A stretch of DNA of 64,000 bases, taken from Thecaphora thlaspeos. Taxonomy: Eukaryota > Basidiomycota > Ustilaginomycetes > Urocystidales > Glomosporiaceae. Below, piece after piece: positions 42,073-52,804 of this stretch. Under the pieces are notes generated by a model. It had not been told where the DNA came from. It did no database searches and saw only the letters and a list, made by a program, of their open reading frames with translations. Within the stretch, counting starts at the first letter, position 1; the number at the start of each line of letters is the position of its first letter. Position numbers and translations under genes: made by a program. Location of the stretch: the NCBI GenBank assembly GCA_900291925.1, contig UWYS01000017.1, positions 1 through 64,000 on the forward strand. The letters are read 5' to 3'.

Positions 42073-43825
42073 ACTCCTTTACATGGCCCAGAGATCAGCA
42101 AACTTTGAATGATGAGGCATGTGAAGTCCAGGGCCAGGTAGACAGGTGTGGTGAACTAAGCTCCCACCATGTATACACACAGCTGTCCAAACAGCAACAA
42201 AGGGGAACAAGAACTTTGAGATTGCCAAGGCTGTTGCTGACAAAGCTAGGAAGAGAAAACTATAGATTGCAGGCAGGAAACAGACCTCAGCTCAAAGGGG
42301 TCTCTTGACATGCTGGAAGACACTGGGTAAGTTGAGCACAAGAAGATGCCAATAGGAGGTCAAGGCCCCCATTACTGCCCCCACTTTGGCCCATTCCATG
42401 CTTTGATCACTGTGACTCTTTGAAAGAGAAGGCAGCCCCTCCTTGAACTTCATAACACAGTGCTATGGCTGATACCATAGCCAGCAGAGCAACTATGTGA
42501 GCAACTACTTTTATGGCACTCCTGACCCCTATCACAGAACATGAGGGAAAATGCCAAAGTCTATGCCCTCAAGTGATTTATTGAGCACCATGTTGCCAAG
42601 CCTTAATCTATCCCATGATGCTTTGGAAGACAATGAAATGGCCTTTCTTTATGTTTTCACCTCCCACATATTGCCATCAGCAATATCATGGGGAGCAAAG
42701 CAAGCATGTGGGCAACTTGAGCCAGCTCTTTTTCCCAATATTAGGACATTGAGTGGGTAGCATTACCCACCCAGTCCAGTGTTCTGATTGAGTGCTGCCT
42801 CTTTGTAGGAGAATATTATTTGAATGTCTGATCCCCCTCTGAGGTAGGCTACATTGGTACAGTCTCTCTGTACACAGAAGCCTTGCTGCAACTGCAATGC
42901 AGTGGGCTTGAAAAGTAGCTGTGGTGTTGCAATATCAACATTGCAATATTGACACCTCAAGTAATGCAGTGAATGCAGACTTTGAACGATGAAACATTAT
43001 GGATGTGTCAAAGTTTGATTGGAGAGTAAGGGATGGGGCAGTACATCACACAAGAGGAAGGGGAGGATTAGGCTTAGACTGGGCCAAACTCAGGCCCCTG
43101 TCCATCTTGTCACACTATCTCAAAAACAATGAGGAACATTGATAGAGCAAGAAAGTGAAGGCATGCAGATGAGCATGAACTACAGATAGTGTCCCTGCCT
43201 GGCATGGCAGTAATCCCTCAAATCTCAGGCTTCCTGCTGGTGTTCTGAAGACAAACATTGAATATGTTAAGCTGATGGGTCTGATTGTTCACTACAACAA
43301 GCAAAGGCAAAGTACAGAACATGTCAAATCACAATTCATCTCTTTTGTTTGCTCTGAGCCAGATTCTTTTTTACTCATGCTGCAAAGCATACTTGCCAGG
43401 CCAAATGCCCTCAATAGCACCAATGAGCTCTTGGCAAGCAATGTCTATTGCTGTCTTATCCTTGGCTTGCTTGGAGAACTCAATTAACTGCATGAACCCA
43501 CCCAAGATGGGAGACTGAAACATGTCCTTGCCCTGACCTCCTTTCTTGCTAGTCTTGATGAGGTTCCACTTGAAGTTCTTGCTTCCTCCAATGGGTTTGA
43601 CTTCAAACCACATGGGGTTCCTCTTTGGGCCATCATCAACATTGCTCTGAACAACAATGTTGGCAATGTCATTAAGGTTGTATGACCCAATCAGTTTGTC
43701 CCAGCAGTAGGCAGACAGAGGGAAGTAAGCAAAGCTGATGACAGAGAGCAGTGTGAGCTTCATTGTCTTGATGTGTCAAGGGATGGTGAGTAGATAGCTG
43801 GCTGCATGTTGAGAAGGAGTGATTG
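42073..43825. other. CpG desert
   Basis: In 1,753 bp only one CG dinucleotide occurs (42987-42988), while flanking sequence has them every few bases. TG and CA are abundant, and the segment is AT-richer than its neighbours. The secreted-protein gene at 43371-43763 lies inside and is itself free of CpG. The pattern fits loss of CpG by cytosine methylation and deamination, or RIP-like mutation. The 1.3 kb left of the gene (42073-43370) holds no supportable ORF; two similar short words, CTTTGAATGATGAGGCAT near 42103 and CTTTGAACGATGAAACAT near 42980, may be remnants of a repeat. Confidence 0.9.
43371..43763 (-). CDS. Small secreted protein, effector-like family copy 1
   Basis: Single exon, 130 residues. 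A signal peptide covers about residues 1-20 (LTLLSVISFAYFPLSAYC), after which the mature protein starts WDKLIGSYNLNDIANIVV. There is no membrane anchor. It is paralogous to the protein at 45790-46218: shared features are the [DE]xL[IV]G[ST]Y start of the mature part, an N-[VI]-A block and W-x-G-KYALQ near the C-terminus. The two cysteines of the mature protein differ in place from copy 2. No known domain was recognised; secretion and a role at the host interface are inferred from size, signal peptide and duplication. The whole coding sequence lacks CpG, unlike the paralogues, yet the frame is intact. A TATA box lies about 125 bp upstream of the ATG. Confidence 0.75.
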   Translation of the reverse strand: MKLTLLSVISFAYFPLSAYCWDKLIGSYNLNDIANIVVQSNVDDGPKRNPMWFEVKPIGGSKNFKWNLIKTSKKGGQGKDMFQSPILGGFMQLIEFSKQAKDKTAIDIACQELIGAIEGIWPGKYALQHE

Positions 43826-43885
43826 CGGCGGGAAGTGAGGAAAGGGGGGTGGGAAGGGGGAATTTTGGCGACCAGGAGGCCCAAT

Positions 43886-43893
43886 CATATATG
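43886..43893 (-). promoter_or_regulatory. TATA box of secreted-protein copy 1
   Basis: CATATATG on the minus strand, about 125 bp before the ATG at 43763. It is followed by GGGCCTCCTGGTCGCC, which aligns with the same position in the promoters of the other two family copies. Confidence 0.6.
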
Positions 43894-44058
43894 TCTTTTC
43901 CTGCTCATGAGGTGCGCTCGGATGTGGGGGAGGGAAGAGGAGAGAGGTGAGGGATGGCCCCTTCTGCAGACTGGACGACGAAAAGAGAAGGAGCCATCAC
44001 ATCAAGCCCCCACTTCGGCGGGACCGTCAGGGGTAGCTTGGCTATGTATGTGTTGTCT

Positions 44059-44143
44059 GTGTGGGTCGTTACTCAAGTGGAGCAGCATCGCGCTAGCTAG
44101 CTGTCTGCTTTGGTTCACGGCCAAGAAGGCCGTGTGGGTCGTT
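44059..44143 (-). repeat. 60-bp repeat units upstream of copy 1
   Basis: Two starts of the degenerate unit (GTGTGGGTCGTT on the plus strand at 44059 and 44132). The first is complete to about 44100, ending CATCGCGCTAGCTAG. Read in the direction of the secreted-protein gene, a unit goes from an AGCTRGCGCRATG-like box to AACGACCCACAC. It lies about 300 bp upstream of the ATG. Confidence 0.6.
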
Positions 44144-44299
44144 AGTCCGTCGTGTCGTGTAGCCCTGCTGGCAGCTGACATGTGGGATGTCAGCATGGCT
44201 GCCTGCCCGCCAGCTGTCCTCACTTCCCAATCACTTTTTTCTTGCCCGCCGCCGACGCTGGCGCCGTAGCAGCTCCGTCTCTCCCTGCTTCGCTCTCGC

Positions 44300-44453
44300 T
44301 CTGCCCACCCTGTATCCCTCCCTTGCCGCTCTCGTGTGCGCTCGTCCGTCCCGCTCCGGCGGGCCGGGAGCCTCCTCGAGCTCAGAGGCCTTTTTGGCCT
44401 TCTGCCGCAATCCTATGCTATGTCTCTCGTTGTGTGGTTGGTCGGAGCCGGGA
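44300..44453 (+). repeat. REP-A copy 1 (truncated)
   Basis: About 154 bp, nearly identical to the reverse complement of 45164-45318. Shared words include CTGTATCCCTCCCTTGCCGC and GAGCTCAGAGGCCTTTTTGG. The side that continues in copies 2 and 3 is missing here. No coding capacity and no terminal inverted repeats are visible, so the element type is unknown. Confidence 0.85.
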
Positions 44454-44560
44454 AGGATAAAAAGGCGAAAGGGGACGATTGCCCCCCCCCCCCCCCCCCT
44501 CCTTCCCTTTCTTGCAAAATTGCCGAAAAAGGGAGATACCTGATCAACGCCCACCATGGC

Positions 44561-44791
44561 GTTCGTGCGAGTTTTGGTTCGGGTGCAACATTGTTGCGCC
44601 AGTTAGCCAATGGCTACGACTAAGGCGTAGATGTGGGTCGTTATACTGGTGCAACGCCATCGCGCCAGCTCGACTATTACCGCGGCATCGGTGTGGGTCT
44701 TAGTTGTAGCGCATCATTCAGCTCGCTAGCTCGATCACGCCTGTTCCCTCCGTGTGGGTCGTCCTCCTAAAGCAGCACCATCGCACCAGCT
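44561..44791 (-). repeat. Tandem array of the degenerate 60-bp unit
   Basis: Four diverged units start near 44561, 44631, 44691 and 44752, so the last three are spaced 60-61 bp. On the plus strand each has GTGTGGGTC(GTT) followed by a GCAxCATCGCGCCAGCT-like box. The array lies beyond REP-A copy 1 as seen from the secreted-protein gene. Confidence 0.7.
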
Positions 44792-45163
44792 ACATATCAG
44801 TCCGCTTTGAACTGGTACTCCGATCTCTTAAAACACGGAACGAAGTCGCCGCAGTTGATCGTTTAGTCGGTCGACGGGCCACTGAGCTCTCCCGTTCTTT
44901 CTGCCGGCTCTTTCTTTACGCTGAATGACTTCGTTTCTTCTTCCTTTCAGGTCCACGGGTATCGCCTTCCCCCACTTGCTCCTTCCGCTGCGCTTTAAGG
45001 CCGCGCTTTGGCCGACCGGGAGACCGAAGCAACGTGACCCCTTCGTCCTCTGCCCCACTTCAACAATCATGACGAGCTTTATATTGTTGTGGTCCGAGAT
45101 TATTCGGTGGCTTGGTCAGCTTTGAGGTGGGGTGTACTCGCATGCTCGTTTCAGATGTAGGTG

Positions 45164-45519
45164 TCCCGGCTCCGACCAACCACACAACGAGAGACATAGC
45201 ATAGGATTGCGGCAGAAGGCCAAAAAGGCCTCTGAGCTCGAGGAGGCTCCCGGCCCGCCGGAGCGGGACGGACGAGCGCAGACGAGAGCGGCAAGGGAGG
45301 GATACAGGGTGGGCAGAAGACAAAGATGCGGTCTAGGCCGCAGAGGGAGAAATAAATGGAGGAGAGGAGGGAGGAGAGGAGGGAGGAGAGGAGGAGAGGA
45401 GAGGAGAGGAGGGAGGAGAGGAGGAGAGGAGAGGAGGAGAGACGCCGCGAGGCGGGCGAGCTACATGGCAAGGTGGGTTGGCCGGCAGCGCCCAGACTCC
45501 CACGCCGCGTCGCCACGTG
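45164..45519 (-). repeat. REP-A copy 2
   Basis: Longest copy. It matches copy 1 in inverse orientation and copy 3 (58015-58311) in the same orientation, from TCCCGGCTCCGACC to CACGCCGCGTCGCxACGTG. It is interrupted by a GGAGA expansion at 45358-45442. With copy 1 it forms an inverted pair about 710 bp apart. Confidence 0.85.
45358..45442. repeat. GGAGA minisatellite inside REP-A
   Basis: About 85 bp of purine-only GGAGA/GGAGG units within REP-A copy 2. The matching place in copy 3 has only a short purine stretch, so it is a local expansion. Confidence 0.9.
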
Positions 45520-45789
45520 ACGCATCCTCCTTCGCCTGCGATGTATTGAGCGTTGAAAGATAGAACTCTGACATCGCGGTGTTATCACCTTAAAGCGACG
45601 CGATGATGGGCCAACTTTAGACGGTAGAGCGTGTAACAATCATGGTTGGGGTCAAGAATCATCGATACGCCAATCCTTCGTTAGGCATCAGAAATACCGC
45701 CTTAAGGACTCTTAAATATGCCGAGCGGATGGCGCGTACCGTGCGACAGGCCGTTTACTACGACGAGCGGACGGAGAACATCGAACCAG

Positions 45790-46218
45790 TCAGGGATGAT
45801 TCCCTCTGCTCTCATTGCGCTGAGCCCACCATAGCTTCCACTCACCCTGGAGAGCATATTTGCCAAACCAAAAGTCCTTCGGGTGTGAGTCGCTGAGAGC
45901 CTTGCATGCCGCTGCTATCCTTGGCGCATACTTGGCTTTAGGGGGACGGTCGCAGTTTATTTCGTCTGCCTCGATGGGAAAAATGAATAGGTTGATGCTT
46001 CGACCTAAGATCTTGTCGAACTCCACAATAGTCCAGTCGAGCGGACCGTGTCCTTTGAGCCTTCGGACGGAGAGCCATAAGCCGTTCATCTTGTGGGTCA
46101 ACGAAAGGTAGGCGACATTATCGATCCTGTACGTCCCGACAAGGGTATCCGTGCAGTGGACAAAGAGCGGGCAGAGAGAAAGGAAGAGGGACAGGAAGGA
46201 GAAGATTGCGAACTTCAT
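45790..46218 (-). CDS. Small secreted protein, effector-like family copy 2
   Basis: Single exon, 142 residues. Signal peptide at about 1-22 (AIFSFLSLFLSLCPLFVHC); the mature protein begins TDTLVGTYRIDNVAYLSL. No membrane anchor. Mature cysteines are C89 and C105; both are kept in the broken third copy. Blocks shared with the other copies: G-T-Y-x-I-x-N-V-A near the start, a D-x-PP stretch before the second cysteine, ACKAL, and F-GKYALQGEW near the end. CpG content is normal, unlike copy 1. The frame is open upstream, but the ATG at 46218 is chosen because it directly precedes the signal peptide and lies about 95 bp after the TATA box. The domain is not one I recognise; Mig1-type smut proteins are a possible comparison but not established. 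Confidence 0.78.
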   Translation of the reverse strand: MKFAIFSFLSLFLSLCPLFVHCTDTLVGTYRIDNVAYLSLTHKMNGLWLSVRRLKGHGPLDWTIVEFDKILGRSINLFIFPIEADEINCDRPPKAKYAPRIAAACKALSDSHPKDFWFGKYALQGEWKLWWAQRNESRGNHP

Positions 46219-46313
46219 CCGCTTGAAGTGTTGAGGTTTGATGGCTAGTTGGCTGATTAGTTGTTTGTTTGGTTGGTGGAAGGAGGGGGATTGAGATTTG
46301 TGTGACGAGGAGA

Positions 46314-46325
46314 CCCCTTTATATC
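46314..46325 (-). promoter_or_regulatory. TATA box of secreted-protein copy 2
   Basis: GATATAAAGGGG on the minus strand about 95-107 bp before the ATG. It is followed by TCTCCTCGTCACACAAATC and preceded by TGCGGTCGAGATG and AAGAAGCAG words that align with the promoter of copy 3. Confidence 0.65.
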
Positions 46326-46522
46326 TGTCATCCTCTCTGCTTCTTTCAGGTTCACATCTCGACCGCAGGGGAAGCACACGGAAGCAGGCCAGGTGACGGG
46401 GGGAAGGCAGGTCGGATGTCGCCTATTCGCGGTATCGACAACGACAGGACGAGTTGTTATCCGTCGCACCGCTCCACTTTAGCGCGACCGTTGGCGCTAG
46501 CCTAACAATGTCTATGGCGTCC

Positions 46523-46562
46523 GTGTGGGCTGCTGCCTTGCACGCAGCACCATGGCGCTAGC
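46523..46562 (-). repeat. 60-bp repeat unit upstream of copy 2
   Basis: GTGTGGGC followed by GCACCATGGCGCTAGC on the plus strand, about 305 bp upstream of the copy 2 ATG. It has the same orientation relative to its gene as the units next to copies 1 and 3. Confidence 0.6.
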
Positions 46563-47468
46563 AAAGAGTCTGCTCTTGGCATCATCGCCTCGTCGTCGCA
46601 CGGCCAGTTAGTGGGTCTCTAGTGTCTCTTCCTCCATCCGGCCGCTGTTCAGCCCGCAGTCCGTACAATGCGTTTCTTCCGTCATTATACGCCGTCTCAA
46701 CCTTACAAAGGTGATCTATTCGTCAGGCTTTCTCCCACTGCTTCATCTCTGACTTGTACGTTATATCGAAAGTGTTGCATCTTCAAGGCAATTCTTACAG
46801 TCTACGCGAGAGAAAAACGACAAAGACGACGTAGGTTGCCTTATGTGGCGTAATTTGGCCGGCTGAAGGTACTTTTTTCGGGCTGACAAGCACAGTCCAA
46901 GGACCGCACGTTGAGAGCTGCAGTCGTGAGGACGAGAGCGTTCGAAGTTACGCCCTCTCACCCGGCCATCTGGACATAGCAAATAGCCACAATTGAATCT
47001 CACAAGCGAGCGAGAAGGGAGAGACGAATGACACTCATCGTCTCGATGCAGGACGAAGACCAAGCGGCAACCCTTGTACGGAATGCGGTACGACAAGGCT
47101 CAAAACCCTACTCTACCTCCTGCTCCTTTACACCGTCTCAAGACGTGCGCTCTAGCCAATACAACCATAAGCAAAATAGTGAAAAGGCCCTCAAAGCAAG
47201 ACGACCTTCATCCTACGCCAGCCTCCTCCTTCGCACGCCAAGTCCTCGCTCAAGACGCGTCTCATTCGTCGCCACCATCTCGACGTGTCCGACCCTCCCA
47301 TCCTTCGAGTCGACAACCATGAGATGTCCGCGTGTTCAGTGAACATGTCGTTATTCATCAGTGTTCGTAAAGGAAAAGACAGAATAGCGTAAAAGAGCTA
47401 CACTGAAAGACGCCATGCAGATCGAGACGTCGCCTTGCAGACACACACAACATCGAGTTCGTTCGTCT

Positions 47469-50400
47469 CTACCTGGCCCAGAGACTGGCCAGCATCGCCT
47501 CCAACCATTGCCAGACTCCAAGCGCAGGTGCAAACGTCGGTTCCGCGATGCCAAACGTGCCAGGCGTCAATGTGGCGGCGAGCGGCGATCCGCCAAACGC
47601 TCCGCGCGCTGCGGCAAACGTGCTGAAGCCAACTGATGACAGGCTCGAGAGGCCGGAGAGCAGGTGGTTCGAGTCGCCCGGCATCTCACTGTCGCCCGTG
47701 TTGGGCGCGAAAAAGAAGCCAGCCACCAGCACGACGTACGAGAGGATGCAGATGCTGGACGGTGCGTGGACGTATAAAAGAGAAAAAGAGGGGGAGGAAT
47801 CAACGTTCAGTTTAAGCTATCGTGGCAGCGCGTCGCTACCCCCGACGTTCGGCGCTTCTCGACGCAGAGCGGGGTCCGCCGCACTCACCTTCCGCGGTAG
47901 TAGTTGCTCCTCGCCTCGATGTAGGTGTAAGTAAGGAGGAAGACGGCAAAGATGATGGCAATCACATCCCAACGCGGGAAGATGAGGGTGAAGCTCTGGT
48001 GGACAACATTCTCCGGGACGTCGTTGACACCGTTGTAGTAGGCCGAAAAGGCCACCATGGCGGGGATCTGGATCAAGCAGACCTGGAGCGCGTAGGCCGA
48101 TCCGATCTCCATCGAGAGGGCGATGTTGCCGTTGATGGCAAAGCTCATGGCGTTCATGAACTCGGTCGTGTTGGGGACCAGCGCAAAGAGCGTGATGCCG
48201 AGGAATTTTTCGTCGATCCCGGACCCGTCGAGAACCACGTCGACCACATCGACCAGAATCTCGGCGATGATGGCGTACAGGACGGTGCAGCCGAGCAGCA
48301 CGCTGACCGACGTCCCACGGCTCCACGAAGGCGCATCGTGGCCGCCGTGGCCACCATCATCGTCGCCGGCGTCCTGCTGCTGCTGGACCTGCTGTTGGTT
48401 CTGCGACTGGCCCACCTGCCTCGACTCGGCTGTAGCGTGCGGGTATGACTGCCTTGCGTCGCCTCCACCGGCCGCGGCAGCGGCACGCTGCTCGCGGTCT
48501 TGCTGCAGGGCGGTGTGGAAGGCGCTGGCCGTCAGGGCGACCGCCCGCTCGTACTCTTCGCGGCTGTACTGCTCTGGAACGCGGAGCTGCGACTGGTCGT
48601 TGGCTTCCGACGCGGTCCTGCCGGCCACCGACGAGAGTCCGTGGCTGATGTCGCGTCGCTGCTGCTGAGCAGCGTGGTTACCTTTGATCGTCACTTGTCC
48701 GCCGACGGTGCTGATCTGGCTGGGAGGGCGTTGCTGCGGCGGCTGCTGCTGATGAACGCCGGCGGCGGAGGGCGCATCGGCGGTGGGGAGCAGCTGCTGC
48801 ATCACCGAAGGCGGCACAAGACGCTTGTAGATCGAAGCCCGTTGGGCCGAGGGTAGGGTTGCGACGTTGTGCGAGGTCGAGATGCTGTTGCCGCTGCCAG
48901 CGTGCTGCTGCTGCTGATGGGCCTGGGGCGTCGGTAGCGGATTCTGCCAGATTTGCGAGGCGTGGGTGCGCAGCGAGAACCACAGCCCAATGCCGTACGA
49001 CAGCACCAGGATGACGGTACACGTGTACATCAGTCCGCGCACGTTTTCCTGGAAGAAGGGGTCGGTGGCCGGATCGACATGTTCGTAGAAGCACCGCTTG
49101 CACGTCCACGTGTCGCCCGGGTGCGAGCCCTGCGGGCAGCCCTCGCACGTCAGCTGGAACGTCCCGTAGATCTGGTAGAAGAGTGTCGGCGTGAGGATTC
49201 CGATGATGGCCATGATCAGCATCGTGCTGGTGACGCCGGCCGAACGCGCGTTGAAGCGCTGCTCCTTTCGGCGTGTCGCGCCCGAGCACATCGAGAGCCC
49301 CGGCATCAGCAGCACGCCGGCTAGGATCGAGCCGATCAGCGAACCCTCGACCAGCCGCGCCTTCTGCTGCGTCAGGGCGATGGCGTAAAGGATGATTTCG
49401 ATGATCGAACCGAACGTCGCGTTGATCACGGCGCCCATCCCGATGCTGCTCTGGGCGCTGATGCTCGCGACGGCCATCCCGATGAAGTAGGAGAGCGGGA
49501 TCACCGAGGCGAGTGCTAGCAAGAAGATGACGCCCTGGCCACTGATCAGGGCCAGGAAGCCGCCGTCGATGTGGTGGCGCTCGACGTAGCTCTTGATGAC
49601 GAAAAAGTCAAAGATCGTGAAGAAGACGAGCGGGAGCGTGTTGACAAACAGGATGTTGACGCCGTCGACGGTGTACTTGTAGTACTGCGAACCAACGGCG
49701 CGATAGGTGCAGAGGAGGATCTTGCTGCGACGGTGGACCTTACCCTTGCCCTTGCCCTGGCTGAAGCTCTTGGAGCGCGGCGCGATCTGGCCCGGCCTCA
49801 GCGGCAGGAAGAGATTTCGCGCCGTGCTCCCCTTCTTGTTGGCACCGTCACCGCTTCCAACGCCGTCCGCGTCCTCCTCATCGTTGTCGCCATCACCATC
49901 GCCATCGCCGCCGTTGGCTGGCCGCTCAATGCCGGGGGCCGAGCGGAAGTGAAGCGCGAGCGGACGCACGGCGAGATTCTTGATCAGCGCCCAGTTGAGC
50001 TTGGCCATCGGGATGGTGAACACGCCACCCCAGCAGGCAAGGCAGACGAGGCCCATCAGTGGGAAGACGACGAGGCTGTAAACGAGGCCGAAGGCCAGCT
50101 TGCCGCCGGCGCGGCACGCGACGCCGACCTCGTTGCCGAGATCGTCGAGCACGTAGCCGTAGATGGCCGACTCGGTCTCGATACGCTCCTGCTCGGTAAG
50201 GTTGGCGGCGATCCCGTTCTCGCCTAGGTCGGCGACGGCTCCGTAGCTACCAAGCTTTGACTTGCCCTTGAGCGAGGCCATCTCGCTCTCGCCAGGGACG
50301 GGGTGCTGCGAGGTGCGGCTCGACTCGCCGCTGGGCGAGCCAGAGGCCGTCCGGGCATCACTGCCTCCGGACGAGCCCTCGTCGGCTGCGTTGTGCTGTT

Positions 50401-52804
50401 GATGATCCTGGGCCGCGGCGATGGCAAGAGCATCGCTGGGTCGCAGGGTATCGGCGGTCCGATCCTCCCAAGCTTGCTGCTGGTGCAGGTCCTGGAGGCC
50501 GGTGGCCGGGGCCGAATCGTAGGCATCGGACGCGCCGCGTTCTGGGTGGCGGAATTCGCCGGCGGGAAGGCTGCGATCGGCGCTGTCGGGATCTACCTCA
50601 AGCTCGACGTACTTGCCAAACGGCCAGAACAGGTAACCGCCGAGCTCCCAGATGACGCGCGCATACCGCGAGCCGCCGACGGGGACAAAATTAATGGCGA
50701 TCGCGCAGACATAGCAGACGGCGGCGAGCCACCAGCCGAAGAAAATGGTCCATAGGATGTTGCCGGGAAGCAGGTGGCGCTCGGCTGCGGCGCTCGGGAT
50801 CAGGTGGAGCGCCGACTCGGCGTTACGTGTGACGGAGCGCGACTTTTTGTAGAGCGCCGGCTTCCAAATCGGCAGACCGAAGGGGTGCTCGACGTTGATG
50901 GCGTCCTGCCGATCCTTGAGCGTGTACTCGACGTCGTCGCCGTCGCCCTCGTCGTCCTCGTCGAGATCCTCTTCGTCGTCATCATCGTGGTCGTGGTCGC
51001 GGGTGGGGTCGATGTCCGCGCCGCCGCCATCTTCATCGATTCCGTCACCGCGGCGGCCGAACTCGCCGCCCTCTTCTTCGTCGTCGCCGCCGTCGCCGTT
51101 GCCATCATCGTCCGTCTCGCGCTGACCGCGGCGATCGGCCAGGCTGACGATGGTGTCGCGCTCCTCGTCATCATCATCGCCGCTTCCTTCGTCGCGCGCG
51201 CTGCCGGCGACGCTGGAGCCGGCGTTGATCGACGTCCTGCCGATCGCCGACCTCGGACAGAGGCTCTCGGCAAAGATGTCGTGGCTGGCGCCGGCGCCAT
51301 TACCGCCGTAGTAGGTGCTGCGTGATCCGCCGGCGGGTGTGCCATGCGGCTGCTGCTGGTGCTGCTGCTGCTGGGGATACTGCGAGGGCTGAGTCTGATA
51401 GGAGGCTGCGGTGCTGTAGCTCGCGCTCGGACGTCGGATGTGGCCGTGAGGTGACGGATAGCTGGGCGCGTAGCTAGCGCGCGAGCCCACGCCGGGGCTG
51501 GACAAGGGAGCCAACGAGCTAGGAGACATCGGCTCCTGGTGCTGCTGGAGGTTCTGGAAGTTGGCTGAAGGCGGCAGCATAATGGTCGATGGCCTACCGG
51601 CGCGGTCGAGGCAGGGCGAGGGAGAGACGGCGCGGCCGGCCGTGAAGCCGGAGCCCGGACCCGGCTGGAGCCGCGGCGAGCTGGGCGACGTGACGGACTG
51701 CGACTGCGACTGGCGATTGCGTTCGCGCTCGGCCTGCTTCTCGCGCTTCTTGCGCAGTGCCTTTTCGCGTTGTCTCGCCTTCATCCTGCGACGAACAAGC
51801 TCCTCACCGCGGTCATGGATCTCGACCTCGTCGTCCTCCTCGTCGAGCGGCCCGTAGCAGTCGTCGCCACCATCGTCGTTGGCGTAGTCGCGATCGCGGG
51901 GCGGAGCCTGGCTGTGTCGACGCCCTGCGCCGCGGCTGCTGTCGCGATGGCCCGTAGTTGTAGTGTTGGCCGAGGGACGTCTGGATGCGGCGGCAGGCCT
52001 CGTGCTGCCTCCACCACCGCCACCGCCACTGCCGCCGTGATAGTGGGTGGTCGACGAAGAGCGCGCTGCAGGCGAAGCGGTGTCGACGCCGAGGTAAGCG
52101 CCGCCTCGGCTCCCTGCTGCACTGACCTGCCTTGTGCCTGATTCGGCGGCCCTTGCCCTGCTACGGCTGTTGATGGACTGCGACATAGCCTCCTGGTCGT
52201 CTTCGTTGCCCGAGCTATACTCGGACGCGGATGCGCCCGTCGAGATGGTGTCAAAGTCGGAGGGCGCGTACGAGACGGAGCGCTGCGACTGCGAGACGTC
52301 GCGGCCGAGGTTGGAGGGCCGAGCCAGCGCGGTCCGACCTGCGCCTCCCCCACTACGGACGCCGCCGCCGGCGGATGAGGCGGACGAAGGCGGCGGGGGC
52401 TGTCCTCTGCCGATGGTGCCGACCTGGCTGCCGTCGTAGTAGCTCGAGTCGCGGTTGGCCTGCTGCTGCTGTTGCTGCTGCTCGGATGCCGACGATGGCG
52501 GATGGACAGATCGCTGCCACGCTTCGAGGTCGACAGATGAGGTTTGCGAGGGCGACGGCGCTGGTTGTGCGGCTGCAGAAGCGGGCGCCAATGCCTGTGG
52601 CTGGAGGGTGGCGGTGGGGGGTGCGCTGCGGACGGTGGCGTGCTGCTGCGTGGATGCGGTCGCTGTCGAGGCCTGGCTGAGGCCCTGTACGTGGCTCTGG
52701 GTAGGTGTAGTGCTGAGGGAAGCCTCCTGAGATCCGTCGCTACTCTGGGTGCGCTGCCTGCGGATGGGCAACGAGGCCGGACGGATGTCCCTATTGTCGC
52801 TCAT
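47469..52804 (-). CDS. Vacuolar cation/proton exchanger, VNX1-like
   Basis: Two exons (52804-47889 and 47754-47469) give 1,733 residues, with the junction inside NYYRGS. The first 650 or so residues are Ser/Gln/Asp-rich and probably cytosolic and disordered. The conserved part begins VEYTLKDRQDAINVEHPFGL and has about a dozen membrane segments. It includes two Ca2+/cation antiporter repeats: the first near VINATFGSIIEIILYAIALT, the second near LVPNTTEFMNAMSFAINGNI. Between them is the insert CEGCPQGSHPGDTWTCKRC typical of the Vnx1 branch. Yeast Vnx1 exchanges Na+ and K+ for H+ at the vacuole and is about 900 residues; the extra length here is the N-terminus and the loop rich in Gln and Ala between the antiporter repeats. 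An in-frame GTG at 52939 is part of a 5' UTR donor site, so the ATG at 52804 is used. Confidence 0.88.

Larger units (their letters stand above)
43764..45789. other. Repeat-rich spacer between two secreted-protein genes
   Basis: 2.0 kb with no supportable gene. It contains the copy 1 promoter, several units of a degenerate repeat of about 60 bp, two REP-A copies in opposite orientation, a C18 run (44482-44499) and a GGAGA minisatellite. The remaining parts (about 44800-45160 and 45520-45789) show nothing recognisable. Confidence 0.7.
46219..47468. other. Intergenic region between secreted-protein copy 2 and the exchanger gene
   Basis: 1.25 kb with the copy 2 promoter on its left and the exchanger 3' end on its right. 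One 60-bp unit at 46523-46562. Short open frames near 46668 and 47028 lack recognisable content. No gene called. Confidence 0.5.

Noticed and set aside
42763..42960. Possible fourth secreted-protein paralogue (a TNVAYL-like word in the CpG desert)
   Set aside because: No signal peptide upstream, no second shared block and several stops; similarity could be chance.
42103..42998. Two similar 18-bp words about 875 bp apart suggesting LTR ends
   Set aside because: Too short, no other LTR features, no polymerase or integrase remnants seen.
44925..45125. 66-codon open frame with hydrophobic parts between the secreted-protein genes
   Set aside because: Does not resemble the family, no signal peptide at the start, likely chance.
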